Position numbers and translations under genes: made by a program. From NCBI GenBank assembly GCA_963777755.1, contig CAVZSC010000012.1, positions 1 to 64,000 of the forward strand: a stretch of 64,000 nt of DNA, written 5' to 3'. Positions within the stretch are counted from its first letter, which is position 1. Each line of letters opens with the position of its first letter. Origin of the DNA: DATFWC01 sp963777755 (GTDB taxonomy: Bacteria; Pseudomonadota; Alphaproteobacteria; Rhizobiales; Xanthobacteraceae). Under the pieces are notes generated by a model. The model worked only from the letters and a program-made list of their open reading frames with translations. It made no database searches and had not been told where the DNA came from. Below, in pieces: positions 8,148 through 16,363 of the stretch.

Positions 8148-8528
8148 ATGACGATACGTCTACTAAGCGCTATGCCGGTACTATTGCTTGCCACCAGTGT
8201 TTACGCTCAGACCCCTGCTGCAATCACGAGAGCTTATTGGGCCTGCATCGGTCAATATGCAGGTGACTGCGAGGCGAAGACTAAACGCTTTTTGAAAGAG
8301 GCAAAGAAAATCCCAGAGGAGCAGTTGAATGAAATGTGGGATAAAGACAATTGGCTGGATTGTGAATGGTACCGTAAATTTAGAGGAAGGAATGCCGAGC
8401 ATACACTCGGCCTAGAAATCTGTAGTCGGCATAGTGTCACCTTGCGATCAGCAATTCGAGTTCGCACCCAGGTAGGTAATCATTGCGGGTACGGCATCTT
8501 TGAAGTTCTTTGTCGATCCGGCAAGTAG
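8148..8528 (+). CDS. small secreted cysteine-rich hypothetical protein
   Basis: 126 residues with a clear Sec signal peptide, MTIRLLSAMPVLLLATSVYA, cleaved before QTPAA. The mature part has six cysteines (contexts WACIG, GDCEA, LDCEW, EICSR, NHCGY, VLCRS), consistent with three disulfides in the periplasm or outside. The gene is visibly more AT-rich than its neighbours, which suggests transfer. The start at 8148 has GGAG six bases upstream; an ATG at 8142 is the alternative. Family not recognised. Confidence 0.7.
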   Translation: MTIRLLSAMPVLLLATSVYAQTPAAITRAYWACIGQYAGDCEAKTKRFLKEAKKIPEEQLNEMWDKDNWLDCEWYRKFRGRNAEHTLGLEICSRHSVTLRSAIRVRTQVGNHCGYGIFEVLCRSGK

Positions 8529-8905
8529 GGAGCCGCACACGCGGCGGAGAGGTCCCAGTGGAGCGGGGTGACACGGTGGCGGGAGGCCGTCCAGTCACCG
8601 TCCAGTCATGGGCGACGCGACACGGCGCAACGGCTGGAGGGCGTTCCAGGCGCGCTTCAGGACAATTCAGGAGCGGCTCAGGACGCAGTCAGCCCCATCT
8701 GGTATTGTTCGCCCCTTTTGCGGGGATGACCAGCTTTTAAAAGCTCAATCTTCTTCTAAGCGCTGTGAAGCGTTCGAGGCGAGCGGTGGTCTGGCGGAAT
8801 TCGGCGGCGTAGCGCTGCGTCAGCGGTCTCGGCCATGATGGCCGGGCACGATGCCGTGCGTCGCTCGCGTTGGCAAGCCTGCCCGACGTAGCCCGCAGGG
8901 CGAAG
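8529..8905. other. intergenic stretch with short direct repeats
   Basis: About 380 bases. The short motif CCGTCCAGTCA is repeated back to back near 8588-8608, and TTCAGGA-like repeats follow near 8655-8680. No open frame with a start signal is supported. Confidence 0.45.
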
Positions 8906-9121
8906 TCAGGGGGCGCGCCTTCCGCAACGCGCCTCAAGCTTTCTTTCGATACGCACTTGCGAGATAGGCAGTTCCTCGCCTCGTCTCAAACGTTCCGCAT
9001 CCTCTCGCCACTCACTTGCGAGGTTGAGCAGCAAATCCCGCTGCTTGGGATCGTCCGTCTTCGCAGCAGAGCGGATGCAGTCCTCCGCATGATATTCATA
9101 CAGTTGAGCCAGAGTTGGCAT
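8906..9121 (-). CDS. small conserved helical protein
   Basis: 71 residues starting MPTLAQLYEYHAEDCIRSAA and continuing KTDDPKQRDLLLNLASEWRE-DAERLR. This short all-helical protein with a YxxHAxxCxxxA pattern is a widespread hypothetical type in Bradyrhizobium relatives. The start at 9121 is preferred to 9178 because the family begins there. It overlaps no other gene. Function unknown. Confidence 0.65.
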   Translation of the reverse strand: MPTLAQLYEYHAEDCIRSAAKTDDPKQRDLLLNLASEWREDAERLRRGEELPISQVRIERKLEARCGRRAP

Positions 9122-9329
9122 GTCAGCCCCGATTGGCTGGGCTACGCCCCCGCCCCCGAGAAGCAAATGCCGCGCCATGCTTTGCCGGGGCTCAAAACCG
9201 TGCGCAAAGCGCGCAACTCGCTCAGTGAACGCAATGAAGAAGCGCGAAAATCCGCCGGTTCAAGTCGCTTCGGTTAGCGGTTTCCTGCCTGCCGCGGCGG
9301 GGGAAAGGGAATCGCGATTCCCTTGGCCC

Positions 9330-9748
9330 TCACTGCACCCGGCACGGCCGCAGGACGCCCCACGACTGCAGCACCTCCACCGCCTGGTCGAAGCCACCGG
9401 CAACCGCGTACGGCACGCCACGGCGCTGCAGCTCGTCGGCAAACCACTGCTGTGCTGGCGACAGCCGGCCTCCTGCCGCGCGCTTGATTTCCATCCAGCG
9501 ATGAACGCCGTCCGGTCCGATCAGCAACAGATCAAAGGCGCCCGGCAGCACGCCGAGCCGCTGCAGCAGGGCGGCGGTTTGGGCGGTGCGGTACTCGCCG
9601 TTGGCCGGATGCAGGAACAGCCAGCCCGGCTTGGCGGCCGCCTTCGCAGCAAATCGACGACGGCACAGTGCACACGCCGCTCGATCGGAGGCGGCGGCCG
9701 GCGGCGACGACCTGGGAGCGGCAGCGGGAGCTGGTAGGCGGTAGTCAT
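9330..9748 (-). pseudogene. VRR-NUC domain nuclease, apparently frameshifted
   Basis: VRR-NUC proteins are small PD-(D/E)xK nucleases of phages and DNA-repair systems. The C-terminal frame shows KPGWLFLHPANGEYRTAQTA, then GAFDLLLIGPDGVHRWMEIK, with the catalytic Asp and ExK, and ends at 9330. The conserved N-terminus, MTTAYQLPLPLPGRRRR then IERRVHCAVVDLLRRR with the first catalytic Glu, is in another frame starting at 9748. The two join by a one-base shift near 9630. A continuous 146-codon frame from 9770 exists but has a Pro/Ala-rich start that is not homologous. Likely a decayed phage gene or a sequence error. Confidence 0.6.
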
Positions 9749-9853
9749 TGGCGAAAAAACCCGTGGGCACCCCCCGTCATCGGGTGGCGCTCCGAGGACG
9801 AATTGGATACAAAAATACAATTGTTTCGGGAATCGAAACGATAGGGAGGGCCG

Positions 9854-10042
9854 ATGAGCACCACCGCTATCCCCGAGGATCGTGTGTCGTCCGGGCACGA
9901 CGTGAGGTTTCGCATCCCCCGGGACGTTGCAACGGCGGCGTCCGCTGTGGCGCAGCGTGAATTGATCAGCCTGTCCGACGTGGCCCGCCGGGCGCTGGTG
10001 GCTGATCTGCGCAACCGCGGCCTGCTGCGCGAGGCCGGGTAA
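9854..10042 (+). CDS. small protein, possible ribbon-helix-helix type
   Basis: 62 residues: VRFRIPRDVATAASAVAQRE then LISLSDVARRALVADLRNRG. A short strand followed by two helices resembles ribbon-helix-helix DNA-binding proteins, though the match is by eye only. AGGGAGGGCCG before the ATG is a strong binding site. It is divergent from the VRR-NUC gene and just upstream of the phage-type gene at 10.1 kb. Confidence 0.55.
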   Translation: MSTTAIPEDRVSSGHDVRFRIPRDVATAASAVAQRELISLSDVARRALVADLRNRGLLREAG

Positions 10043-10070
10043 AGGAGGTCCTGCGGGGGCTGAACACTGG

Positions 10071-10420
10071 AACGGAGAGGTCGACGTTAACGAGGTCCTT
10101 GAGCCGGTACGCGACGATCGTGGCAAGTGGGCGAAGGGCGCGACCTCGCCGAATCCAGGCGGCTATAGCAAGGCCGATCGTCTGGCACACCAGAACGTGC
10201 GGGAGGCGGCGAAGGAATACACGCCGCAAGCCCTCAAGACGCTGGCGAATGTCATGAACAACGATAAAGCGCCGCCCAGTGCTCGGGTGCAGGCGGCATC
10301 GGTGCGCTCGACCTGCTCGATCGCGCCTGGGGCAGAATACCCGCACAGCCGGTCTCCGGCGATCCCGACGGTCCACTGATCGTCGAGATCATTCAGCGGG
10401 TAAGGGAGAATAAAACGTAA
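10071..10420 (+). pseudogene. phage-type DUF5681-like / terminase-small-subunit-like protein, frameshifted
   Basis: The frame reads VRDDRGKWAKGATSPNPGGY, then KADRLAHQNVREAAKEYTPQ, ALKTLANVMNNDKAPPSARV. This is the GKWAKGxSPNPGG opening typical of small phage DNA-packaging or accessory proteins. After QAAS near 10303 it breaks; the next frame continues naturally as ALDLLDRAWGRIPAQPVSGD, then PDGPLIVEIIQRVRENKT, to 10420. No ATG, GTG or TTG lies in frame at the expected start although AAAGGAGG is at 10041, so the 5' end may be damaged too. Confidence 0.55.
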
Positions 10421-10734
10421 CTGCAAACATGGATGATCAGAGGATCAATCCATGCAGCAGCTCCCGGTCTGGGCGCAGTTGTTTCCCGAGTTCGGTCAGC
10501 ACGACCGCATCACCCAGCTCCTGGCGCAGCCAGGGTTACGGTGGAGGGCCGCAGGGGTTCCAGCCGCCGGCGGCGCCCAATACTCGATGTTGCTCCTTTG
10601 GATTCGGCGAGAACACCTCCCACGGTACGCCACCGGCGGAACATCAGCCATCGATCATCCTCACTGCCTCGTCAAAACCGGCCCATCAAACCCACAACTT
10701 GCACCATGCCATTCGGAGCAGTTTCTTCCCTTGA
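10421..10734. other. no supported gene
   Basis: Three overlapping forward frames of about 100 codons start at 10429-10452. One (MQQLPVWAQLFPEFGQHDRI) begins plausibly, as phage hypothetical proteins do, but degenerates into low-complexity sequence and lacks a clear ribosome binding site. Probably a decayed remnant. Confidence 0.4.
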
Positions 10735-11040
10735 CTAATACGAATACGCGCTCGCGTATAAGTCTTGTATGAACGTGATATTCAGCACACAAACATTGTC
10801 GCTGAACTCACTCCTTGCCGTCAGCACGACAGCGCGACCCACCACTTTTGCCGACCCATCAACACTGCCAGTGCATGTTCTGGTCGCTGTATCAGCAACG
10901 GAATGTCCGTGTTTACGCAGATGCAGTTTTATAGAATTAGCCCCATCCTTCCATACGAAATGCGAAGGCAGCGGCGGCTGCGCCTGCGCATTACCCACTA
11001 GCAACACCATCACTGTTCCCGCCATGACCATGTTACGCAT
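10735..11040 (-). CDS. small secreted hypothetical protein
   Basis: 101 residues. MRNMVMAGTVMVLLVGNAQA is a Sec signal peptide, cleaved before QPPLPS. The mature part has two cysteines (TRTCTG, DNVCVL), alternating beta-strand-like segments, and a tyrosine-rich end (YASAYSY). The start at 11040 is preferred to 11202 because GGAGCCGAAG lies upstream and the leader is complete; the longer frame only adds a fragment of a neighbouring HNH gene. Somewhat more AT-rich than the surroundings. Function unknown. Confidence 0.65.
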   Translation of the reverse strand: MRNMVMAGTVMVLLVGNAQAQPPLPSHFVWKDGANSIKLHLRKHGHSVADTATRTCTGSVDGSAKVVGRAVVLTARSEFSDNVCVLNITFIQDLYASAYSY

Positions 11041-11099
11041 CACTTCGGCTCCGGCTTGCCGTTCGTAGCCGCGGCCCCGACACCTGGAAAGCCGGGATG

Positions 11100-11202
11100 A
11101 GCCGGCGGCCCGAGGCGGCCGATAGCGGCGCGCACGCGTCACAAGGTGGTGGTGCTGCAGGTCGTCCTCCGAACCGCAGGCGACGCAGAAGGTCAGCCTC
11201 AT
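11100..11202 (-). pseudogene. HNH-type protein, N-terminal fragment
   Basis: MRLTFCVACGSEDDLQHHHL then VTRARR: a CxxC zinc knuckle followed by the HHH start of an HNH motif, as in small HNH proteins that often follow serine recombinase genes in this group. Homology stops after about 27 residues and the second CxxC/HxxK half is missing. It starts 10 bases beyond the recombinase stop. Confidence 0.5.
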
Positions 11203-11214
11203 GACATGAACCGC

Positions 11215-11898
11215 TCAAGGTTTGATGACAGCACGGGCCGTCCAGCGCTTCCCTTGCGCCGTCGCGATACCCTGATCGTTGAGGGCGTTGGCCAGCCCGT
11301 TTGCGCTGGTGACGCCGGAAGCTCGCAGCCTTTCGATAGTCGGAGCCAGACAATCCTCGCCCGCGCCAGCGCCTTGGCGCGCCGTACCTCGGCAGATTGA
11401 GCATGCGCTCGCTTGCGGACCTCATCGCCAAAGGTGTCGAGCCCTTTCGGATTGCCAAGACGAACACCGCGTTCCTTGGCCGCCTTGAGGGCAGCCCGGG
11501 TCCGCTCCGAGATCATCTCGCGTTCCTTCTGGGCCACTGCCGCGTAGATGTGCAGCATGAACGGGTCGACATCCCGACCCAGCGCGGAGACGATGAACGG
11601 CACCCGCTTGGTCATCAGGCTGGAAATGAACGCAACATCACGCGATAGACGGTCGAGCTTCGCAACAACGATCGGGGCATGAAAGACCGAGGCGGTCCGC
11701 AACGCGGCCGACAGCTGTGGTCGCCGCTCCAGGGCATCGGCCCCCTTGCCGGTCTCCACCTCAACGAAGGTGTCGCGGAGGGTCAGGCCCTCCTTGCCGC
11801 AGAACTCCTCGATCGCCTGCCGCTGGGCCTCGAGGCCCAAGACCGGACCGGCCCTGCGTGTCGGTGGAGACGCGGATATAGGCGACTGCATTGCTCAT
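11215..11898 (-). pseudogene. serine recombinase (resolvase/invertase family) with two frameshifts
   Basis: Site-specific recombinase of the resolvase/invertase type. The true N-terminus, MSNAVAYIRVSTDTQGRSGL with the catalytic Ser, starts at 11898. One extra C near 11838 shifts the frame, after which LEAQRQAIEEFCGKEGLTLR and the catalytic core IVVAKLDRLSRDVAFISSLM to EREMISERTRAALKAAKERG are in order. A second shift near 11370 moves the DNA-binding tail RLRASGVTSANGLANALNDQ then GIATAQGKRWTARAVIKP to yet another frame, ending at 11215. Without the two indels the gene would be complete. Confidence 0.8.
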
Positions 11899-11935
11899 GC
11901 ACCAGGATTTAACGGCCGTCACAACAAATTACAAG

Positions 11936-12375
11936 CTATCCTTTCGGCGTATCCAAGGGCTCCAGCCTCAGGACCAATGGCGCGCGGGCGGCATCGAGGT
12001 AGGCACGAACAGCCGCGAGGTCAGTCACGTCGCCGGCCGCCATGCGTTCGAGCGGAGTTGTGCCCCCAAGTGCGCGTTTGGCCGCTGACCGGCATGCCGC
12101 GGGAGGAAATCCTGCGGCGCGGGGTGAATCGGCAGCGAGATCCCGATGTACGGGCTCGTGGGGGCGGCAGGGATGGGCGCTATTGCCGATCAGGCGGGTA
12201 CGGCCGTGAGTAGAACCCCAGTCCCACGGATCGAGCTCCTCGATGATGCCGGCCGGCATCCTCGTCGGTCAGGCGCAGGCCGGTCAGCTGGTTTACCGCC
12301 ATGCGGTATTCCGCCGAGCCTTCAGGGGCAGCGTACTTGCGGGCGACCAGATCAGCGATGGTCTGAGGTCATGAA
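11936..12375 (-). pseudogene. decayed phage-type hypothetical gene
   Basis: Two frames on the minus strand look coding in succession. The first is TIADLVARKYAAPEGSAEYR then MAVNQLTGLRLTDEDA (about 12370-12265); the second is AGIIEELDPWDWGS (about 12260-12215). A third good segment, KRALGGTTPLERMAAGDVTD then LAAVRAYLDAARAPLVLRLE, ends at 11936. The middle is not continuous, so I treat it as a decayed gene. No domain recognised. Confidence 0.35.
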
Positions 12376-12802
12376 GCATCTTAGCACCCCTTCCCAGGCC
12401 AGCGCCCGCGCCTCGGCCCAGGACAGGTATTATTCCGCGGCGACAGCGCGGGGAAAACCAACACGTGGCCAACGAGACGGCTGGTTCGGCCGTAAGGTAC
12501 TGAGCCGCCAAGAGATTTGGCTCCGAGCCGCAGCTCGGACCGACGTGTTCTCACGTGGACGAATAATACTCATCACGTGGACAAAAATACTCCGCAGTAT
12601 TTTCCAGGCCGGCAGCCCAGCCTCCACCAGGTCTCAGGCCAGCCAGCCGAATTACTTCTGGGGTTCCCTGGGGGGCAGATGGGGCAGTTGTGGTCTATTT
12701 CGACGTATGGTGTGTGTAGGCGCGCGCGCGCGCATTATACGTCGATATGGGACGGATCTGCCCCACTGCCCCCCTGGCCCCGGTGCGAATGGCCGGGGCT
12801 GT
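12376..12802. other. intergenic region downstream of the primase
   Basis: About 430 bases with no supported gene. It contains the large dyad at 12671-12774 described separately. Several short frames (12293-12627) on both strands lack start signals. Confidence 0.45.
12671..12774. repeat. large imperfect dyad with central GT/GC alternating tract
   Basis: Outer arms GGGGGGCAG (12671 on) and CTGCCCCCC-like sequence (to about 12774) flank an inner perfect pair, CGACGTAT at 12701-12708 and ATACGTCG at 12737-12744. The centre is an alternating tract, TGTGTGT then GCGCGCGCGCGCGC. It lies immediately downstream of the primase gene stop (12803), so it may be the replication origin or a termination structure of the element; this role is inferred only. 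Confidence 0.7.
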
Positions 12803-14365
12803 CTATGCGCTAGCGTCCATCCAGCTCTCGTCGGGCTTGAGGCGGACGCCAAGGAAGCCCCGGCTGCCCTTGCGCTTGCGGGGAAAGACGCGGGGGCGGG
12901 TTTCGAGCTTCTCATAGAGCCAATTGGCGTTGCGGGGCTCCTCTCCGGCGCTGGTGGCCCATTGCTTCCACGACGTGTAGAGCGCCTGGCGGGGCGTAAA
13001 TTCGTCCGGCTCGAACTCGCAGCATTCCTCCGTCCAGGCGAGAACGGCGTCCTCGGCTTCGAGGTAGGCCGCCGTCGCTTCTGCCACGACCTTGGGCGGG
13101 GCTAACCCGATGCGCTGCCATTCGAGGCAGCCCTCGACCATCCATTGCAGGATGCCGGGCCATTCCGCTTTGAGCTTCTCGGTCAGCTTCGGATCGCGTT
13201 CGTCGGGCGGAATCGTGACGGTGAACGGGACCAGATTGAACCGGCGCCGAATCGCCTCATCGACGGAGCGCAGTCCGGGTTTGTGGTTGCCGGCGATGAT
13301 CAGCTTGAATTGCGGCGTGTACTCGAAGAAATCCTGCCGCATGAACCGGGCCGATATTCTGTCGCCGCCGGTCAGGGCCTTGATCCGGCTCTCAGCCCAT
13401 TTTCGGCCCTCCTCCGTCTCCGTCGCGGTGACGGCGCGGGCGCCGCGCAACATTGCGAGGTCGGTCGGATGCCGATCACCGTGCGCGGCCGTAAAGGTCT
13501 CGATCGGCGCCGTCTTGTGATAATCGGCGAGGATGCCGGCGATGGTGTTGACGAACACGCTCTTGCCGTTGGCGCCCTTGCCGTAGAGGAAGAACAGCGC
13601 GTGCTCGGTCGTGATGCCGGTGAGGCTGTAGCCGGCAACGCGCTGCAGGAACGATTGCAGCTCCTTGTCGCCGGCCGTCACTCGGTCGAGGAAGGCGTGC
13701 CACGTGCGGCACTCGCCGCCGGGGGACACCGCCGCGAGGCGCGTGATGTAATCCTCGGGAGAGTGCGTGCGCTGCACGCCTGTCCGCAGGTCAATGACGT
13801 AATCCGGCGTATTCAGCAGCCACGGATCGGCGTCCCATTGATCGACCGTAGCGGCATGCACCCGATCGGACTGGGCCAGCATGACAACGGCGGCGACCCT
13901 CTTCGCGGCAACGAGCTGCTTGGCTGTCTGGGGATCTTTTGCCCGGCACTCGACCGCCACCTCGCGGCAAATCTTGCGGGCGAGATCAAACACCTGCTTG
14001 GTCTCATCGACGAGCCAGCGCGTGTTGTCCCATCGCAGCCACTTGTTCCACGCCGCGCAATAGCGCAGATCGTCGTGGCGATTAGTGAAGATCAGGGCGA
14101 GCCAGTCGTCCGAATGCTGGGGAACCTGATCCAAGCTTATGTCGGGCGTTTCCGTTCGTGCCAGCACCACTTCCACAGCGGCAGTCGCAGCCTCTGCCCG
14201 GCGCTGCGCTTGTGCCGAACCATCGGGTCCAGGGTGCGGCGGCGGCTCGGGCGGGGCCTTGCGGCTCGGCGGATGTCCATTGACGGCGCTGCGTTCCTTT
14301 CGCTCGCGCTCCTCGCGAAATTCTTGGGCACTCTGACTCCAACCGGGCGGGAGCTTTTCGGTCAT
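12803..14365 (-). CDS. phage/plasmid primase-helicase, P4/D5 family
   Basis: 520 residues. The C-terminal half is an SF3-type helicase: Walker A FFLYGKGANGKSVFVNTIAG, a Walker B region with ARAVTATETEEGRKW, and sensor FKLIIAGNHKPGL followed by DEAIRRRFNLVPF. The preceding D5_N-type domain (about residues 130-290, WLRWDNTRWLVDETKQVFDL and onward) is typical. An N-terminal catalytic primase/TOPRIM domain is not evident in this length. The start at 14365 has CGGAGCG upstream and overlaps the previous stop (ATGA); the longer frame to 14875 is an artefact. It probably replicates the integrated element. Confidence 0.92.
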   Translation of the reverse strand: MTEKLPPGWSQSAQEFREERERKERSAVNGHPPSRKAPPEPPPHPGPDGSAQAQRRAEAATAAVEVVLARTETPDISLDQVPQHSDDWLALIFTNRHDDLRYCAAWNKWLRWDNTRWLVDETKQVFDLARKICREVAVECRAKDPQTAKQLVAAKRVAAVVMLAQSDRVHAATVDQWDADPWLLNTPDYVIDLRTGVQRTHSPEDYITRLAAVSPGGECRTWHAFLDRVTAGDKELQSFLQRVAGYSLTGITTEHALFFLYGKGANGKSVFVNTIAGILADYHKTAPIETFTAAHGDRHPTDLAMLRGARAVTATETEEGRKWAESRIKALTGGDRISARFMRQDFFEYTPQFKLIIAGNHKPGLRSVDEAIRRRFNLVPFTVTIPPDERDPKLTEKLKAEWPGILQWMVEGCLEWQRIGLAPPKVVAEATAAYLEAEDAVLAWTEECCEFEPDEFTPRQALYTSWKQWATSAGEEPRNANWLYEKLETRPRVFPRKRKGSRGFLGVRLKPDESWMDASA

Positions 14366-14586
14366 GCTGCACGCTCCGTGGTTGGGCCGAGCAGCGCCAG
14401 CAGATCGCGGCAGTGCAGAATGCCGACCACCTCGTCGAGGCGGACGACGCCGACTTTCAGCGCGCTGCCAATCGCCTCGACGTCGTGCTCGGCTTGACGG
14501 AGCTCGAGCCACAGCATCCGCAGCTCGGTGAGGAGAAACTCGCGCTTGTCCGCTGCGGCGCGGTAATGGGTGGGTGCCTCCCTCAT
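14362..14586 (-). CDS. small hypothetical protein of the primase operon
   Basis: 74 residues, mostly helical: REFLLTELRMLWLELRQAEH then DVEAIGSALKVGVVRLDEVV. It overlaps the primase start (ATGA at 14362-14365) and its own start overlaps the end of the TSCPD gene, so it is translated as part of a coupled operon. The overlap structure is the main evidence that it is real. No domain recognised. Confidence 0.65.
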   Translation of the reverse strand: MREAPTHYRAAADKREFLLTELRMLWLELRQAEHDVEAIGSALKVGVVRLDEVVGILHCRDLLALLGPTTERAA

Positions 14587-14894
14587 GGCTCGACCTCGGC
14601 GATGCGATCGAGCGCGCTGCCGAGCGGCGATGCTGGCCGGCCATCCGAGTCGCGCAGCAGCGCATGCCGGATGACCGCGACCGGCACGCCGTATTGCAAC
14701 GCGATGCTGGCGACGACGGCGGCATCCTTGGCGGCTGCGTCGGAATGCGACCCAGCTTTGCTGTTGCTGATGAAGATCTCAGCGAGGGTGCCGTCGGGAA
14801 ATCGCGAAATGCTGGCCGTGTAGTGCAGGCCGTTGCATTCGAAACCGAACGTTTCCGCCGCCCGACGGTTGGCAAGGCGCTGGCGCTGGGTCAT
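14583..14894 (-). CDS. TSCPD-like domain protein
   Basis: 103 residues: FECNGLHYTASISRFPDGTL, AEIFISNSKAGSHSDAAAKD, then AAVVASIALQYGVPVAVIRH. This matches the TSCPD domain otherwise found at the C-terminus of class II ribonucleotide reductases and as free-standing proteins in phages and mobile elements. The start at 14894 overlaps the stop of the ParB-like gene (ATGA). The role of free-standing copies is not established. Confidence 0.75.
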   Translation of the reverse strand: MTQRQRLANRRAAETFGFECNGLHYTASISRFPDGTLAEIFISNSKAGSHSDAAAKDAAVVASIALQYGVPVAVIRHALLRDSDGRPASPLGSALDRIAEVEP

Positions 14895-15244
14895 CGAACG
14901 TCCCCGATCTCGATGACGTGGTATCCCGACCACCGCGACGCGCCCACCCGGAGCCCGCGCGACTTCATGTGCTGATTCAGGTGCCAGACGTGAGCGTGCA
15001 GCGTTGACAGGTTGTCGGGGCCGCGGTGGCGGCCGGCAACGAGGACATGGGCGCCGTCGCTCGCGCGCTTGCGTAACGTGATCGGATGCAGGAGACCTTG
15101 CGCGGCGATCGACTCTGCCAGCTCGTCGACCACGTCCGGTCTAAGCCGGCGCATGCGATTGGGGATGACGGTGATGTCGGCGACCGGGACGCCATTTGTA
15201 GTCGCTGCTTGCGCGATGGCGGTGCTGGGGATATTTCTTGCCAT
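14891..15244 (-). CDS. ParB N-terminal domain joined to a winged-helix-like tail
   Basis: 117 residues. Residues about 20-70 are ParB-N-like: VADITVIPNRMRRLRPDVVD, ELAESIAAQGLLHPITLRKR, then HVLVAGRHR. After GRHR the protein does not continue as ParB. It switches to NLSTLHAHVWHLNQHMKSRG then LRVGASRWSGYHVIE, which resembles the last part of an OmpR-type winged helix. This may be a natural short domain architecture of the element or the product of an internal deletion. It overlaps the next gene by ATGA and is first of the coupled operon (GGGAG about 10 bases before 15244). Confidence 0.7.
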   Translation of the reverse strand: MARNIPSTAIAQAATTNGVPVADITVIPNRMRRLRPDVVDELAESIAAQGLLHPITLRKRASDGAHVLVAGRHRGPDNLSTLHAHVWHLNQHMKSRGLRVGASRWSGYHVIEIGDVR

Positions 15245-15306
15245 GCTGCTAGTGCTCCCGCCCGGAGTGCAAAATTCGAGGCCGGACTCCTTGCCCGGGG
15301 CCGGCC

Positions 15307-15645
15307 TCACGCTTTTTCAGGTTGTGGGGGTGGCGGGGGCGGCCTTGCGCGGGCGGGGCGGCCCTTGCGAATTCTTGCGATGCCCCGCAGCGCCGGCCCG
15401 ACCAGCGGGCGGCTCTCAAGCCAGGCGTCGTGTTGTGCTGCCAGCGCCGCCGCTTTGGCGTCGCGCTCGGCAATTCGATCGGCCGTCCACCGGTCGATCT
15501 CTTCGTCGATGAAAACTTCGGTATTGTCGCCGAACGACACCGACAGCGGGAATTTCAAGGCCTTTTGCAGGCGCCTGATATGCTGCCGCGTGAAGGGGAT
15601 GCCCTTTATCGGTTTGAGGTCTTGATATCTCAAATACCTGGCCAT
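15307..15645 (-). CDS. AlpA-type phage regulator / excisionase-like protein
   Basis: 112 residues. MARYLRYQDLKPIKGIPFTR then QHIRRLQKALKFPLSVSFGD forms the short MerR-like winged helix of AlpA-family proteins that control integrase genes of P4-like elements; it is followed by a charged helix and a Pro-rich tail (PPPPPPQPEKA). The start at 15645 has CAGGAG nine bases upstream; the alternative at 15681 is a TTG. It stands between the integrase and the replication operon, as in P4-type elements. Confidence 0.8.
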   Translation of the reverse strand: MARYLRYQDLKPIKGIPFTRQHIRRLQKALKFPLSVSFGDNTEVFIDEEIDRWTADRIAERDAKAAALAAQHDAWLESRPLVGPALRGIARIRKGRPARARPPPPPPQPEKA

Positions 15646-15850
15646 GGCCGGCGTTGCTCCTGTCGCATCGATGTTCGTCAATGCACCAGGTCGCGCCGCC
15701 CGGGAAGATTGTATTTAGAGGCTGGTTTTTGGCGCGTCTAAACCCAACCCTGACGAAATCGACAACCGCCCCCGGCAGCCGCACATCAAGGGACGGTAGC
15801 GGCGGAAAGAACCGCTGCCAACCGCGGCCACTACAAATCGCGTCGACGGG

Positions 15851-16363
15851 CTATCGCTTCCCTTGCCAACGCGCCCACCGCAATCGACCCAAAACGTCAA
15901 GCAGCATGGCGAATAGCCGATCAACGGCAGCGCCGCGCGAACGGTTGGAGCCGCGGGCGGATTTTTTAAAACCCTTCGCCTCCCTTGCCGCCAAGCGTGC
16001 CGCCTCCGCGCTCTGGTTCTTCCAGTCCAGATAGTGGGCATCCGGCTCATTAGATTCGCGGCGGCGAAGGCGATCGCAAGTTTGAGAGTCTCGCCGGCCG
16101 CGGATCGATCGCCTCCAGTTTATCGACTGCGGCATGCAACGCATGCGCATGTTTGGCGATCTTGGCCCAACACGCCTTCACTGCGATCTGTTCAGGCGAT
16201 CGCGGATCGAAGTGCGCCATCCTCCACAAATAGGCGTGCACTATGGCTTCAATGGTGGCGCCAATGCGGCGCAACGGCGCGCGTCAGCGTGCGGCACCAG
16301 CTTCGTCAGGCACGCCTCGATTGGGAGCCAGTCTTCGTCCGGGTATCGGAACGGCGGCGTCAT
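15851..16363 (-). pseudogene. hypothetical element gene with two frameshifts
   Basis: A start at 16363 overlaps the integrase stop (ATGA) and reads MTPPFRYPDEDWLPIEACLT then KLVPHADAR. The reading then moves to another frame, RRIGATIEAIVHAYLWRMAH then FDPRSPEQIAVKACWAKIAK (to about 16070), and to a third, ESNEPDAHYLDWKNQSAEAA then RLAAREAKGFKKSARGSNRS, ending at 15851. Each piece looks coding, so a gene of about 170 codons has been broken twice or mis-sequenced. No known domain. Confidence 0.55.

Noticed and set aside
10429..10772. Three overlapping forward frames of about 100 codons
   Set aside because: Low-complexity sequence and no clear ribosome binding site; only the first 20 residues of one look protein-like.
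13145..14497. 450-codon plus-strand frame
   Set aside because: Antisense to the primase gene, whose Walker motifs are unambiguous.
12803..14875. 690-codon version of the primase
   Set aside because: The first 170 residues are a shadow of two coupled upstream genes; the start at 14365 has ATGA overlap and a binding site.
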